A stretch of DNA of 64,000 nt from Tricholoma matsutake (GCA_026075535.2 AP026547.1:7068001-7132000); one strand, 5' to 3'; shown: positions 1 to 11,960, counted from the stretch's first letter. Translations and numbers: made by a program. The notes: a model not told the origin generated them from the letters alone.

Positions 1-209
1 GCCCAAGAATCTCTACAATATGGATGAAAAGGGTATACAATACAGCTTGGGATTGGTGCAAGAGTCACTGCAATGATTGATTGCGATCAACAGACTGTTT
101 ATTCAATTGAGGATGGAAACAGGGAGCTCATCACAGTTATTGAGACCATCTGTGCTGATGGATCTGTTCTTCACCCTTCTGTTAGGGCGACACCCACTAT
201 CTGCTAGCT

Positions 210-690
210 AAGACCATGCAGGTTCTCTCTACAAGAAGGGGGCGGGATCCGCGCACATGATGGGGAAATTGATGGTTTTGATGCGAGGGGTTATTAATAG
301 GTAAGTTTGTTGAGATAGGCCTTTCACACTGAAAACGTAGGTGGAATGCCTAAGAGAACACAACTGGGGTCCCCTAGGCATATATTTAGGGTTTATATAC
401 TATGTTACATATATTGTACATTGTTGTTACCGACGCACTTGTACATGCGTGTACATTTTGATGTGTGCGAAATAAAATTCTCATGCTATCAAAATGTAGC
501 GTCATTTGGCGTCATGTAGCGTAATTCGACATAATAAAATAGAAATGAAAGTTTATTAGGTAATGGGGTGGTTTCCTAACACCTTCCATAATATTCCAGA
601 GTCAGCAATGAAACTCAGAGTGGGGTGGCAACAATTCTTGTAATGCAAGGTTCATACTTATCATTAATATTTTAGCTCTACAGATTGATC
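210..690. other. Unassigned sequence splitting the pogo transposase
   Basis: This stretch of about 480 bp interrupts the transposase reading frame between the first and second catalytic blocks. It is AT-rich and holds an imperfect palindrome (TGTACATGCGTGTACA near 439-455) and a repeated 'gtagcgtcat' motif near 495-525. It may be a solo LTR or another small insertion, but I could not define its ends or a target-site duplication. Confidence 0.3.
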
Positions 691-1390
691 CTACAAATTT
701 GCCCACAGCATATTCATCTCTCCAAATGGTTGGACTGACCAAGAGCTGGGCTCTGCGTGGCTTCAGAATGATTTTGATCCTGCAACACAAGACAAGCTGC
801 AGGACAGTATCACCTTTTGATCTTGGACAGCCATAACTCGCATTGCACATTTGCATTCTGCAAGTATGTTGTGGATAACAAAATTATAATCATATGTCTT
901 CCCTCGCACACAACACATGCTCTTCAGCCATGCGATGTCAGTGCTTTTGGGCCTCTCACACAGTCATGGAAGTGAGAGGTGACACTTGCATCCCAGTCTC
1001 TTATTGCAATCAGAAACGACAATCTATTAGCCTATTACCATGCTGCATGTGTAACTGCATTGAAGAGTACAACTATTCAATCAGTTTTCTGAAAGACTGG
1101 AATTTGGCCACTGGATCATCACACAATTCCTCTTTCAGCCGTTGAGCCATACAAGACTACAACTACACAGACTGTGCAGCCCCTTCCTGCACATCTACCT
1201 TCTATCCTAGTGCTGACACCCACCCCAACCCCGACTCTGTCAGCTGCAGCAATGACTACACTTCATCATGATACTTTGACACTCGAGACAACACCTGTTT
1301 AAGAATTGTCAGATGATGAGGAGGAGGAACCAATGGAACAATATCACATTGAAGTTCCACCACCACTGCCAGATACTTCATCTTGGCAAG

Positions 1391-2226
1391 TAGTGTTTAA
1401 AGGTCCAGTCTGTAGGACCGAAAAAAAGACTGAAACTGAACTGAACTGGACCGATTAGGATGGGACCAGTGGTCTATTTATGGACCAGTCTTTTTCAGTC
1501 CAGTTGCTGGTCTTTCATTTTGAAAAATATAGTAGGACCAATGAAAAACTGGTTAAAACCGGTTGTGACCAGTCTTTTATTCCAACGTATGTTGGAACTT
1601 ACTCCCACACATATTTACTTCATTTTCGGTCCCTGGATCATCAAAAACAGTCAAGAATTGGTTGAGATATGACCAAAAACATTTTTGTATGAGTATTTTG
1701 TTGTATCAGAACAACTTTGATTGCATTGCTTATTACCTAAGCTATAATTTTTTGTACAGCTATATGACATCATAAAGGTAACAACAACACACCTAATCAT
1801 CTGTACCATGGGATTTTATTCATATAATAGCCCAAATGAGTGCAACTACAAACTACAAAGTACAAACTACAAACTGCAACTTGAATGCATGTCCTTTCAG
1901 TTTGGGCCATATCTCAGTCAAATCTTGATGGAATTGCTTAAATGTTAGATTGGTCTATGGAGCATTACAATCTCTATCCATGAATATAATATATATGAGG
2001 TAATGGTCATATTTGTTGAGATACATATGGGTTATTTGGCATGATAAATTTTATGACAAAAGACTGGTCTGAACCAGTCTTTTTTTGGTCCATGTACTGA
2101 TTAGGACTGGTCCTAAAGGGTCTGGTTGCAGTCCTCCAATATCTGTGTCAGTCCTAGACCGGTTGCGGTTGCTGGTTGCCCTTTTTGGAAGTCAAAAACC
2201 AGACCGGACTGGACCTTTAAACACTA
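1391..2226. mobile_element. Non-autonomous hAT-like element, 836 bp
   Basis: The left end reads TAGTGTTTAAAGGTCCAGTC and the right end is its reverse complement (GACTGGACCTTTAAACACTA). The element is flanked by a perfect 8-bp duplication, TTGGCAAG, at 1383-1390 and 2227-2234. An 8-bp target duplication with TIRs starting TAG-G is the hAT pattern. Both subterminal regions are dense in GGACCAGT / ACTGGTCC copies, the kind of repeated site hAT transposases bind. No credible coding sequence lies inside. It sits within the pogo transposase relic, so it is younger than that gene. A second element with the same ends lies at 4377-5879. Confidence 0.85.
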
Positions 2227-2790
2227 TTGGCAAGCACTTAGGGCTGAGAATGTGATGCTGCGAGACATCACTGTCCAGGCAGGTATTGCTCTGGAGGAGG
2301 ACTAAACACAGATGATTCATGGACCTGGAGAATGAGAGACTAAGAAAGCAAGCATTCAGGAAGGAAAAGCGAAAAATGAAGAACATGCAAAGCTCAGGAC
2401 AAGCATGACACATGACAGCTGCTGAAAATCTGGACTTGCTCAACAGGACTGGGAGAGTCGGAAGAAAGATGTATTCTAAAGAGGTGGCACCACAGTTCAA
2501 AGTCCTGAAGAAGGGCATTCTTGACTAATACAAGGAGATTGAGAAAGTGAAGAAGGTCGCTGAGCGTGAGGCAAAGAAGATTGCTGCAGCTGCAGAAAGG
2601 ACAGCAAGGGCTTGTGGTTGCACTAGAGGTAATAGAGGTGGAGGCAGAGTCAGAGCCAGAGCCAGAGGGAGGGGTGCAAGAGGAAGAGACACAGACATAG
2701 GAGTAAAACATCTCACCTTTCTCATCAGACTCCTAAGGAATACCATTTCAGGTAACATTGTGACTCTGCACATTCCTTGATTCAAGTATC

Positions 2791-4090
2791 ACCACCAAGC
2801 AACATCGGACACTATATTGCTATCAACCAAACTCTCAAATCACTGTGATGAGTAGGTCAGCAGTATTCCACAATGAGTGGATGTCAGTTGCTGACTTCGG
2901 CACAAAAGAAATCGTCTTCTGATCCGTTAGTCATTTCATTTCCTAGGAATACAGACAGTATCACTACAGCTAGACAGTGCTCTACTCCCTTCAGTCAATT
3001 GTTGGTGCCAGTTGTTGGGTTCCTGTTGTCTTGTGAATTCTGGCACCTTAACCTCTGTCGGAAAGGGCACAATGGACAATTCAGATTTGGGCTTGGAGTC
3101 ATCTGGGACACCTGAGTCATCAGAAAGTAGCTCTGGCTCTGATTCTGAGAGCGAAGCAGAGATACTGATCCCTAGATCATGCCGACAAAGTCCTGTTGAT
3201 GTAATTCAAGGACACTGTGAAGAGGCCACCAAGCAAGAAAGAAGTCAACATACTGAGCAGCAACAACCTCGCCTATGCCCACAGGGCCATGCCCACTCCC
3301 ACATATGCACCAACCTCTGCTTGAGACTTGAGACATCAGAGAAGCTGAGATTTCAAGTGTTGCAGATGCTGTTGGAGATCAGAGTGAGCCAAAAGCTCTG
3401 AGAAGGGAGGGCACAAGAACAGGCCATAAGTCCTGAGTATGGCACTAGCTTGGTACCCATGGTCATGGAGGATGGTTTGGAGGCAGAGGACAGCAGTGTT
3501 GAGGTGCCATTGCTGATGCAGTCTGGTGAGATCGAGACCTGGGTAGATCCACCGAAACGTTGAAATCCTAGATGGGGGAAACAGTCAGATACAACAAGAG
3601 CTTGAATTAGTGATAGATTACACACCACTTAATATGACACAAAAGGTTAGAAGTGTGAAGCTTCTCTAGATCATTCAGAATGGTGTTGTGAAGTTGAGGT
3701 CACAGTCAATAAGAAAGGTTCCCATGCATGGCCCAGATCATTGATTTTTCTGTTTTGGCAGTCATCATGCAAAAATATTTATAGCGCAACAATAGCACTC
3801 TCTAAAATTACAACTGTTGTATATCATCCCCATAGGATACTTGTCTACTGTCCCAGCCTATCAAATCCCATAAAAGCTCCATTCTACTCAAGTAAATCAC
3901 TCTTCTTGCTTAGGTGGCCCACTTCCTGGCCTAGCACAGTATTCATCACCATCACCATCATCCAGTGTTGTGACTGACCTGGGTAATTGCTTTTTGGGTA
4001 ATAACTTGGCATGTATAAATTTTAATTACTGTATCTGACCATGGGTCAGTGGGGTGAATTGACACAAAAATGGTAAAAAATATTGTAGAC
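2791..4090. other. Relic sequence without an identified gene
   Basis: No gene recognised. A Ser/Asp/Glu-rich reading frame on the plus strand at about 3072-3400 (SESSSGSDSESEAE) may be the tail of a transposon protein or of an unrelated decayed gene. Downstream frames to about 3540 (for example EDGLEAEDSSVEVP) look like the same acidic tail in a shifted frame. Confidence 0.35.
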
Positions 4091-4376
4091 TATCTAATCA
4101 TCTTCAGAGAGGTCAAGAGGGTTCGAAGTTGTCCCAGGATTGTCACCAGACCCCTCTTTCTCAACATCTGAACCTAACTGGCTCAGCATCTCATAAAATG
4201 CAAGTTCTGTTTGGAAATTCTTTACCCCTTGTATCCAGAATATATTCCAGCCTGCTTTGACTGACCAATTAAACATATTTGCAACTGCAGTGGGATTCTT
4301 CTGGCCAAAGTAAATCCTCACCTATTGAGATGGTATCAGACAACTGTCATGGAGAAGGACAATCAATCAGTATATA

Positions 4377-5879
4377 TAGTGTTTAAAGGTCCAGCTCAGT
4401 CTGGTTTTTTTTTCCATTTTGGGACAGAACCAGAACTGCAACTGGTTCAATGACATTCAAAAACTAAATAAAACCAGACTGAACTGTGCAAAGTCAGTTC
4501 GCTGCAGTCCAGTCCAGTTCGACCACAACCAGTTGTTGACTGATTTGCATTGGTCTAAACCCACGTTATCTACATAATTTTGTACATACTAATAATAATG
4601 TACAGTAAAATAACATCACTCGCAGGCAGGAGCCTGTGAGCGAGAATGTGGATAATAAAAGTAAAAAAAGAAAAACCCCCCTACCTTGCAGGATGTGTGA
4701 GGAGGGGGTCAGGTACCACACAGATCAAAAGGAAAAAAAATACCCTCCTGCAGTTAGAGCGAGAGGGGCTGGCATCATTGTCTGGTGTTAGTGCTGGTGT
4801 CTGGCATTGGCATTGGCATTGGTGCTGGTGTTGGTGCTGGTGCTGGTGCTGGTGCTGGTGCTGGTGTTGGCATTGTCGCTTGCCATCTCTCATTGTCTGC
4901 TGCCCTCATTGTTGTCTGGTCTTCATCAGCCGGTGTTGGTGTTGGTGTTGGTGTTGTCGTCCACTCCCCCCATCATCTGGCATTGGCACCATCATCTGCC
5001 CCCCATCTCCTGTCATTGTCATCCAGTTGGTGGTCACCGTTGGTGGTCATTTGTCTGTCATCACCATCCCCATCCACCCCATGAGCAGTTGCTCATGGCA
5101 GTGGTGTGTGTGGTGTGTCATTTCTGCAGTTGTCATTGTTGTCATTGTCGTCCAGAACGATCACCACCCTGCGAGCAGGTGCTTGCAGCAGTGGCATGGG
5201 TGGGTGCAATGTGGGCAGGCATAGGTCGTCTTGGTGCCGTCTCATTGTTATAACATAGTTAGAACCTAAAAAATAAAATAAAAGATGAGTTAGTTGAAGC
5301 AGAACATTAACAAAACTTTACCTGGGGCCCAAACGACATTTGTTGTCATTTGGGCCTGACATGGTTTGTTGGCAGTGTTTGGCAGGGTTATCCAATGTGG
5401 AGGATGTGGGTAGCAACAGACATTGATGGGGTGGTGGTGGAAGGAGGCAGAGGAGGTGGAGGCAGCATCGAGGGTTGTGGTGGTGGTTGATGTTGATGTC
5501 ACCACATTGTTGTTGTGTTGGCAGCCATGGGAATGGTGAACCAAGTGGCACCACTTTTTTGTTTGGGTGTGCAAACATGATCAAATGGTCCATGCACACC
5601 CACAGGATATTTAAACACTTGTTTTCCAGGTTCTTTTGTCCTCAGGCTTATCCCATTTACAATTTATTTTAGTTTATAGTATAATAATGTAAATGCTATG
5701 TGTATAACTGGTTTGAACCGACTTTTGTGAGTTCCAAATAAATATACAAATTTAAGAAACTGCAACTACTGCCATGTGAAAACTAAGGCAACCACAACTC
5801 CGCAAAGAACTGGACTGCAGTTCAGTCCGGTTCAGTTTTAGTTTTTTTCCGGTTCAATGAACTAGACCTTTGAACACTA
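4377..5879. mobile_element. Second hAT-like non-autonomous element, 1503 bp
   Basis: It starts TAGTGTTTAAAGGTCCAG and ends AGACCTTTGAACACTA, nearly the same ends as the 836-bp element at 1391. The flanking 8-mers are AGTATATA (4369-4376) and AGTGTATA (5880-5887), an 8-bp target duplication with one mismatch. The subterminal zones share GGTTCAGT / CCAGACTG-type words with the shorter copy, but the core is unrelated and is dominated by GGTGCT-type hexanucleotide repeats and GTTGTCATTG-like repeats. Long open frames in the core (for example 4646-5224) are products of this low complexity. It is inserted in the hAT transposase relic. Confidence 0.8.
4789..4950. repeat. GGTGCT/GGTGTT hexanucleotide microsatellite
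   Basis: Runs of 'ggtgctggt', 'ggcattggc' and 'ggtgttggt' repeat in register of six, giving artificial Ala/Val/Gly- or His/Gln-rich open frames on both strands. It lies inside the 1503-bp hAT-like element. Confidence 0.85.
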
Positions 5880-6799
5880 AGTGTATACAAGGGATAACTC
5901 GGGATGCAACAGATTGCTGAATGCCAGTGGGTAATTCATCATCATCAGAATTGTCACCATCATTGGAATCTACAGCAGTCTCAAATTGATAGCTAAGCAC
6001 CACAAAAGAATGCTGACTGCTGCCTATGCTTTCTCTGAGCCCTATGTGTCAAAGATCTTCCTGATCCCCATCTGAATATCCATCAGACTTACTTGCACCC
6101 TCTGCAGCAATGCAGCATGTCATTCAGCTGCTTGAACAATATCCTCATCTTCTACATGACAAAGCACAGTCTCGCAACTTTTGAACACCAAGCCAGTTCC
6201 ACTTCTTGGTTTTGATGTCAGCCATACTGGAGAAGAGGCACTCTGTAGATGTTGAGTTGGGAACAAAGCTGAAGATAAGGATAGAGAGTTTAACAAGTGG
6301 GTTCTCCTCTGGTGCAATCTTCCAAACATGGAGAGGGTCTGCAATTGATCCATCCTGCCAAATAATGTAAACACAGATGATCTGAACAATAGAAGTATAC
6401 ATACCAATTCCTTCAAGCCAGTTTGAAGGCTGGAAATGGGCCACTTGTCTTCAGAAAAAAACTCCTTTGCATGTGTGGTAGTGGTATACCTGGGACATGA
6501 GGTTGTTTGGACAGTCCTTAACTTTGAACACACATAGGTACAACCACCGGATAATGCCCATTAACACCACTAGTCAGATTGTTGGCATTGTGCAAAGCAG
6601 GGTCGATGAATGGATTTAGGAAGAAACATGCAATGAAAAGGTCTTGATCAGTCTTGAGCCATCTCTTTTCAATGCTTTCTAGAATCTTTGTTACAGGGTG
6701 GTCAGCATCTTCATCAGCTGCACCAGGATGAGTGTGGTCATTGATCCTAAGCTTTGTGTACACCTGATATAAATTACCAAGCCATTTGAATGAGGTATT

Positions 6800-7440
6800 G
6801 ATAATGAACCAAAGAATGTTGCTGAGAAAGTGAAAAGCTATCAGGATGAATGCCAAGTTGACAAAAAATTTCATGGTTAGTGTGGAACTGAAGAAGTGCA
6901 TCATCAAGTGCAGTCAATGTGTCTTCATCGATAACAGATCACTGGACAAGATAACAGAACTCAATAAGTGCACTTACAGCCTGCACCATCTGGGGAGGTA
7001 TGTGACCAGAAATCATGGGGAGGTATATCCATTACAAGGATGGCTAAGGTTAGCACATGTACAAATTCCATGAGTTTGAATGCCTGACTCACCTTCATGA
7101 GGGCCTTGGGGTCATTTCCTGTCCACTGCTTGAATCCTCTTCCTTCATGAAAATGTTGAAGGCCAGGGTATGGTGACACTGCAGTGATCCTAGATAAGTG
7201 ATTAGATCAAAAATTACTATGTTATGGCAAACAATGTACCTCTGATCAATATCCACCAGAATCCAAAGTGCCTCAGTGTTTGGATGCACATCTTTGATGT
7301 ACCATTCAACCCACTCAATGATGTGATCCTTGAAAGTGCCTTTGACAATTTGATGGAGAATATCTGGTGAGATAAGTTCATGAATATCGGCTCAAGGAAA
7401 TGAAGCAGTAAATGGCTAACAAAATGTTGTATCAATTCTC
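6800..7440 (-). pseudogene. KDZ (Plavaka) transposase C-terminal fragment
   Basis: The minus strand shows the C-terminal domain of Kyakuja-Dileera-Zisupton transposases. KGTFKDHIIEWVEWYIKDVH is followed by a probable intron (about 7200-7245, gtacat...ctaatc...tag), then FHEGRGFKQWTGNDPKALMK, a second probable intron (about 7040-7090, gtgagt...ctaaccttag), then VSALIEFCYLV, DEDTLTALDDAL and CQLGIHPDSFSLSQQHSLVH. Intron positions at conserved family boundaries are preserved although the frame contains a stop (FCYLVQ*). It ends abruptly where the hAT relic begins near 6800. It is a separate copy from the nearly full KDZ gene at 28.4-32.8 kb. Confidence 0.7.
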
Positions 7441-7639
7441 AACATCTAGTCGATAAAAACTGCATTACACACCAATAAGTCTCCCACAATTCCGTACTTG
7501 TCCCAGAGCTCCTTGAGAGTACACACATCAAGTAAAGTATCTGTATGTTGATGTGATCAATGGACACTTGGTTTATCAAGATTGTCAGATGGGGCAGTAT
7601 ATCTAATTAGGATCAGCCAATTGCCATCTGCCATTGTCG

Positions 7640-9316
7640 TTTGCTAAATCACATTGGCGGCTGGACCGTGAATTGTCTGAATCTCACCACTTTCACCATC
7701 AGAGCACTTCTACCTGGAAGTTGGTCGCTTGCACAAAAGAAGAATTGGAACTTAGTCAGAAACTTTCTCTCTCAAGCCCAGATTGGAGCACTCTACTCTG
7801 GACCAGCTGATCTACTGCTCTCTCTGTCACTTAGACAGCAGCAGGCTGAGAAATTTATCCAATCTATTGTGTTAGCTAACCTCTTCCTCCCCACTAGTGA
7901 ATGGCAGGGGTATGCAAAACCCTGGGGGTATTTATCAAGGGTAGATGAGGGTAGGGGTGAGGGTACAGTGTTTGTACCCTCAGCCAACCCTTACCCTTGT
8001 GAGGGGTCCCAGGGTAGGTAAAATCTCTGGATGGGGGGCATATAATGAAGTAAATTTGCATCAAATACCATCAACAAAAGACTTCTACACAGCTTGTACT
8101 CAAATTCAGCAGAGTATACATTGCATTTTCCATGTATTGATGTTTTGACATCACAGGATTTCCAAATTCTGCATAGTTACTACCTGACAATGTGTTGTAG
8201 CACTTTTATACAGCCATGAAAAAAATGGCCAGATGTTCATATCTTTGACTCAATTGATAATAAAAGTGATTTTAGTCATTCATCTGATGATACCATCTTG
8301 GGGGTATTGTATATGCTCCATACCCCTCCATACCCTTACCCATACCCCTCAAAACCCTGACCCTTGTGAGGGGTAAGGGTAAGGGTAAGGGTAGCTTCAA
8401 AATATCCCAGGGTTACCCCTGCCATTCTCTACTACCCACAGAAGCTTCTGGGGCACCCAACTTTGGGGAACTGATGGCTCCATGCTCCCTGCTTCCACTG
8501 GCCCTCTAGATGACAAGTTGGTCACTTCTGCAATCATGGGTCCACACACTATTGTCATGAAGCTCCTTGGTCATAACATATCAATCCTCCATGGCAAGCT
8601 AGTTGGTATCATCAGTGGTCTTGTCCTATTGTACTCTCAGAACAACTCCCCCATGATCTATACTGATCATCTCAATTCCACTAGACTCATTGATGACAGC
8701 CAAACTTCTGCAAACATCAATGCATGTCTTCAACACATGAACAGTCGCTCATACTATAAATGAATACTTCACCTTTTGGTTCACGACAGGTGGATATCCT
8801 TTATACAAAGGGCCATTCAGCTGAGTCTACTATTCCATCTATTCTTAATGCTTCTGCAGACTACTATGCATCCAAATCTCAACATATCTGTCCTTACCTA
8901 CACTATGCTCCTCTCCCCACATTCTTCATGGATTGTTTCACATTTTTCACTCCTGTTGATGGCTGGATTGAGTCTAACATACAAGGCTTCACTGATTGCT
9001 TGCTCTCAGCTCAAGGCTCACATGAACTGGAATTCAAGCATGGCCTTCGATTAGTCTGATCTGTCTATGACCCTACTCCTCCCCTATCTTTTCCCTACCT
9101 ATGTGCCCTATCCTGCTATTCTGCACTTGTTTAGCTCTACTCATGCTCAGGACAGCTTCCCGTGGCATCATGTCTCACTCCCAACATAAGATTGATTCCC
9201 ATCAATGCTGTTTCAGCTGCCTCAACATTCCTGAGGATGATCATCACATTTTTGTTGAATGCCCGTACTTTGCTGAACTATGGTCAAGCAGTCTCTCCAT
9301 CTGGGTTTTGGGCTGA
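7640..9316 (+). pseudogene. LINE (Tad-like) ORF2 C-terminal relic with RNase H
   Basis: A non-LTR retrotransposon relic. Before the insertion at 7895 it reads FTIRALLPGSWSLAQKKNW and IGALYSGPADLLLSLSLRQQ. After 8431 comes the RNase H region: GPHTIVMKLLGHNISILHGK, YTDHLNSTRLIDDS (with the catalytic Asp), DILYTKGHSAESTIPSILN, then DGWIESNIQGF. It ends with a zinc-knuckle-like CFSCLNIPEDDHHIFVECP (C-x2-C...H...C) near 9210-9270. Frame changes near 8770 and 9060 and loss of the endonuclease and RT mark it as dead. RNase H in such elements removes the RNA strand during target-primed reverse transcription. Confidence 0.75.
7895..8431. mobile_element. Short inverted-repeat element (MITE), 537 bp
   Basis: The ends are TAGTGAATGGCAGGGGTA on the left and the reverse complement of TAGAGAATGGCAGGGGTA on the right (one mismatch). 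The flanking 8-mers are CTCCCCAC (7887-7894) and CTACCCAC (8432-8439), consistent with an 8-bp hAT-style duplication. Just inside each end are runs of GGGTAA-type units (8361-8395 'ggggtaagggtaaggg'; 7950-8020). No coding sequence. It interrupts the LINE relic just before its RNase H domain. Confidence 0.8.
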
Positions 9317-9379
9317 AAAGGTTAAGGCTTGATAAGGCCTTAATATCCAAATTAACAATAATATTTGCAATTCTTATAT

Positions 9380-10320
9380 ACAGTCTGAAAAGGGTATTTA
9401 AAGGATGGTAGCATTGACAAATTTCAACAGCGCACTCAGAATTGAGCTTTTGAAATGTATGGTAGTAGCTGAACAAATAGTATACATATGTGAAATTTAA
9501 TGAACAGCGATATCAAGTGTGATTGATCAGTGAAATTTAGAAAAGAGTGACGAAAATCCACCTGTTGTCCCAACACTTATAAAGGATGGTAGCGATGGCA
9601 AATTCTGCCAGCTATATCAGGATGGCCTCACTGATCAGCTGCTACCTGGAAGTGATCACTTGAGAATATTTGTAAGAATTGTGAGTATAGACCATGGAGT
9701 ATCAGACTGGCAAACCTCTCGAATTGGTAAAAGCATGGTGCATCAGAAAAATTTGCAAAAGATGGACAGAAAGCCACCTGTGGTCCCAACCTTTATAAAG
9801 GATGGCAGCGGTGGTGGATTCAGCCAGCTATATCAGGTGGGTTCTGCTGATCAGCAGCTGTCAGGAAGCAGTTGCTTCAGAAGTTCTGTAAGACATGCAG
9901 GAAACAGCCAGCTATATCAGGTGGGTTCTACTGATCAGCAGCTGCCAGGAAGCAGTTGCTTCAGAAGTTCTGTAAGACATGCAGGAAAAGGCCTTGAAGC
10001 ATCAGACTGACAATTCTGTGAAATTTAGAAAAGAGCGATGAAATTCCACCTGTTGTCCCAACGCTTATAAAGGATGGTAGCAATGGCAGATTCTGCCAGC
10101 AATCACAGGAGGGTTCCACTGATCAGCAGCTGCCTAAGAGCAGTTACTTGAGAAGATTTATATGAAGTATGTGAAAACATCAGATTGACAAACCCACGGA
10201 ATTGGTAAAAAGTCTGTAAGAAATGCTTGCACGGATCATATGCATCGGAAAGACAGGTCTGCAAATTTAATGACAGAATGAGCAAAAATTACCCATAGTC
10301 CCAACACTTGTAAGAAGGGG
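9380..10320. repeat. Diverged tandem satellite with an exact 84-bp duplication
   Basis: The block 'cacctgttgtcccaacact-tataaaggatggtagc' recurs at about 9560, 9780 and 10050, each time followed by 'ctgatcagcagctgcc', giving a unit of roughly 220-270 bp. Inside it, 9821-9904 and 9905-9988 are adjacent 84-bp copies with only two differences, so this duplication is recent. The repeats keep one frame open (a 28-residue repeat containing LYQVGS-DQQL), but nothing else suggests a gene. Confidence 0.75.
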
Positions 10321-10649
10321 AAGTCTGGGTGACTTGCACCATAAGCACCAACATCGATATCTCTTGGACACTGTTCTCCGAATTCCATACATTACAAGGT
10401 ATGTAGGAGAGATAAATCTGTGGCTTTAGAAAAAGACCGGATATATATCATCTGGAGCACCAATTCTGTCATTCATCAGTCATCACTTGTCTGGACTCCA
10501 TACCCTGTAAGATGGGTAAGTAATGTGAGCCCGCTTCATCCTTGTGAGAGCTGACCTGTGCAGGCATCGATCTGCTCTCTGCTCAGTCACTCTAATTTCA
10601 CTCGGTGGTTGTAAGAAAGCCAATTGCATTGCTAATCTACAGCTAGCTG

Positions 10650-11960
10650 GTATTTTATGATCCCCCCCTATTCAATGGCACCTGCTTCAGGGCCCTTTGC
10701 TCCTTCAGTCTGGCTAGCGTGCTCTGTTTTGTTACTATGTGATCACATACAATGTAGCTTGGAAACACCTGGCTAATGGGGGAATCAGCTGCTGCCAATA
10801 GCTGGTACAGTGAAATCAATTCGTCGACACCTACCAGTTCCACCAGTTCAACAGATCATCCACCTCGTCCTTCTCCTCTGGATCATCTAAGAAGTCCAGG
10901 ACACTTTCATAAAATTGTTCAGAATCTGTCACGGTGTCTGACCGACAGAACACTGAAGAGGATGATAATGCGAAGCGAAGCTGGTTAGATCATCAGTGAC
11001 GGGTTACTGGCGTGCTAACTCCCCACACACCTGCATGGCTACATAGGCCAGGGAGGCGGTAGTGACCCGGGTCATGCCGTGGATACAAGCATTACCTGAT
11101 CTTGTCGCCTTCACCTCTTTCTCTACCAAACTGGGTGAGGTAAAGATGTGCTTGAATGCCTGAACAAGACAGAGTCAGCAGTGGATGAGGAGGAAAAATG
11201 CATGCAAACCCAAACAAGAATCCGGCTTCTGAACAGCCCCTCCCAAGGGTTTTTGGGATCATACTCCTGGTCTGCATACACCAGCATCGGCCACTGATCA
11301 CCGCGGACAGGCATTTCACCACTAGAAAGTTTTTCACACACACTAAATGGGGAGATCAGCAGTGTAAACTGCATATGCAAAGGAAGGAACACTCTGCATC
11401 ATTCCAGTCTAGACCAGCAGGACAGAGGAGGGCACCGGTGGTGGGATGATGATAGCCCCTGTTTGTCTTGACATTCCGGGAGAGGGGTGGGCGGACAGGT
11501 ATGCTGGGAGGGCTTATCCACTCCAGAACAACACCTTTCAAGCTCTTAGTATCGTCTGATCTTATGCTGGATATGCCCTTTTGAATCTTTAATGGATGAG
11601 AAAAGGTATGTAGATTCACGGAGCAATCAACGTACTAATTCTGCGACTGCCATGCACTCTTCATTAGAAGCTTCCATAAGGTGCGGGCACCATGCACAAG
11701 AGTTGTTGGAATGCTCTATGCTCTTTTCTGGCCCTGCAACATGGAAGAGTATTAGCTGAGAAGTAGATTAATCAATTATGATACTTGCTCGGGAGTGAGC
11801 GACTCTTCTACGGCTTCCCCCTCCTCACCCATGCGAAGTATGCTGTTGGTCAGCAATGCTTGGATGCTGCACATCACATGCACTGCTCGGCCGAAATGTC
11901 ACCCATAATGAACTAAGGGATCACTGGCATGGCTGAGCGGTAGCATTAGAGCATGGCATG
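10650..11960 (-). pseudogene. DUF6698-family protein, decayed
   Basis: Spliced by eye on the minus strand: LLTNSILRMGEEGEAVEESL, an intron, then AFQQLLCMVPA, VAEL, an intron, IQKGISSIRSDDTKSLKGVV, HHPTTGALLCPAGLDW, an intron, GEMPVRGDQWPMLVYADQEY, an intron, HIFTSPSLVEKEVKATRSGN, IHGMTRVTTASLAYVAMQ, an intron, RSDTVTDSEQFYESVLDFLD, and finally VFPSYIVCDHIVTKQSTLAR. This matches a protein family (DUF6698, as I recall it) that is multiplied in agaricomycete genomes and has no known function. Most introns keep GT and AG. An extra C in 'gcaccttatgg' (near 11690) and a phase mismatch one exon earlier break the frame, so I call it a pseudogene. Confidence 0.65.

Larger units (their letters stand above)
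1..2790 (+). pseudogene. Decayed pogo/Fot1-type DDE transposase
   Basis: Relic of a pogo/Tigger-like DDE transposase, cut by the window edge on the left. The frame near 10-180 reads NLYNMDEKG and ETICADGS, and after a gap resumes at about 690 with SPNGWTDQELG, the 'LDGHNSH'-like second catalytic block near 820-850, and LPSHTTHALQPCD near 890-940. These are hallmarks of the DDE_1 superfamily, the cut-and-paste integrase core that acts on its own terminal repeats. The C-terminal part continues to 1390, is interrupted by an inserted element (1391-2226) and resumes at 2227 with a basic coiled-coil-like stretch (VAEREAKKIAAAAERTAR). Several frame changes and stops (for example TAA near 1300 and 2303) show it is dead. 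The helix-turn-helix N-terminus is outside the window. Confidence 0.75.
4094..6830 (-). pseudogene. Decayed hAT transposase, C-terminal half
   Basis: On the minus strand the frames read ILESIEKRWLKTDQDLFIAC (about 6680-6600), then WKIAPEENPL and FVPNSTSTECLFSSMADIKT (about 6330-6210), then GVQKLRDCALSC. This is the C-terminal RNase H-like and dimerisation region of hAT transposases, the part that holds the last catalytic Glu and the dimer interface. The frame shifts repeatedly. Past 5880 it is interrupted by an inserted element (4377-5879) and resumes at about 4320 with an acidic tail ending LDLSEDD. It directly abuts a KDZ relic upstream. It may be a source family for the non-autonomous hAT-like elements nearby, but I cannot match their ends to it. 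Confidence 0.7.

Noticed and set aside
4646..5253. Several overlapping frames of 70-190 codons on both strands
   Set aside because: Produced by hexanucleotide repeats in the 1503-bp hAT-like element; Trp/Cys, Ala/Gly and His/Gln homopolymeric translations have no gene-like character.
8361..8400. Telomere-like repeat
   Set aside because: The unit is GGGTAA, not the fungal TTAGGG/CCCTAA, and it lies inside a bounded MITE.
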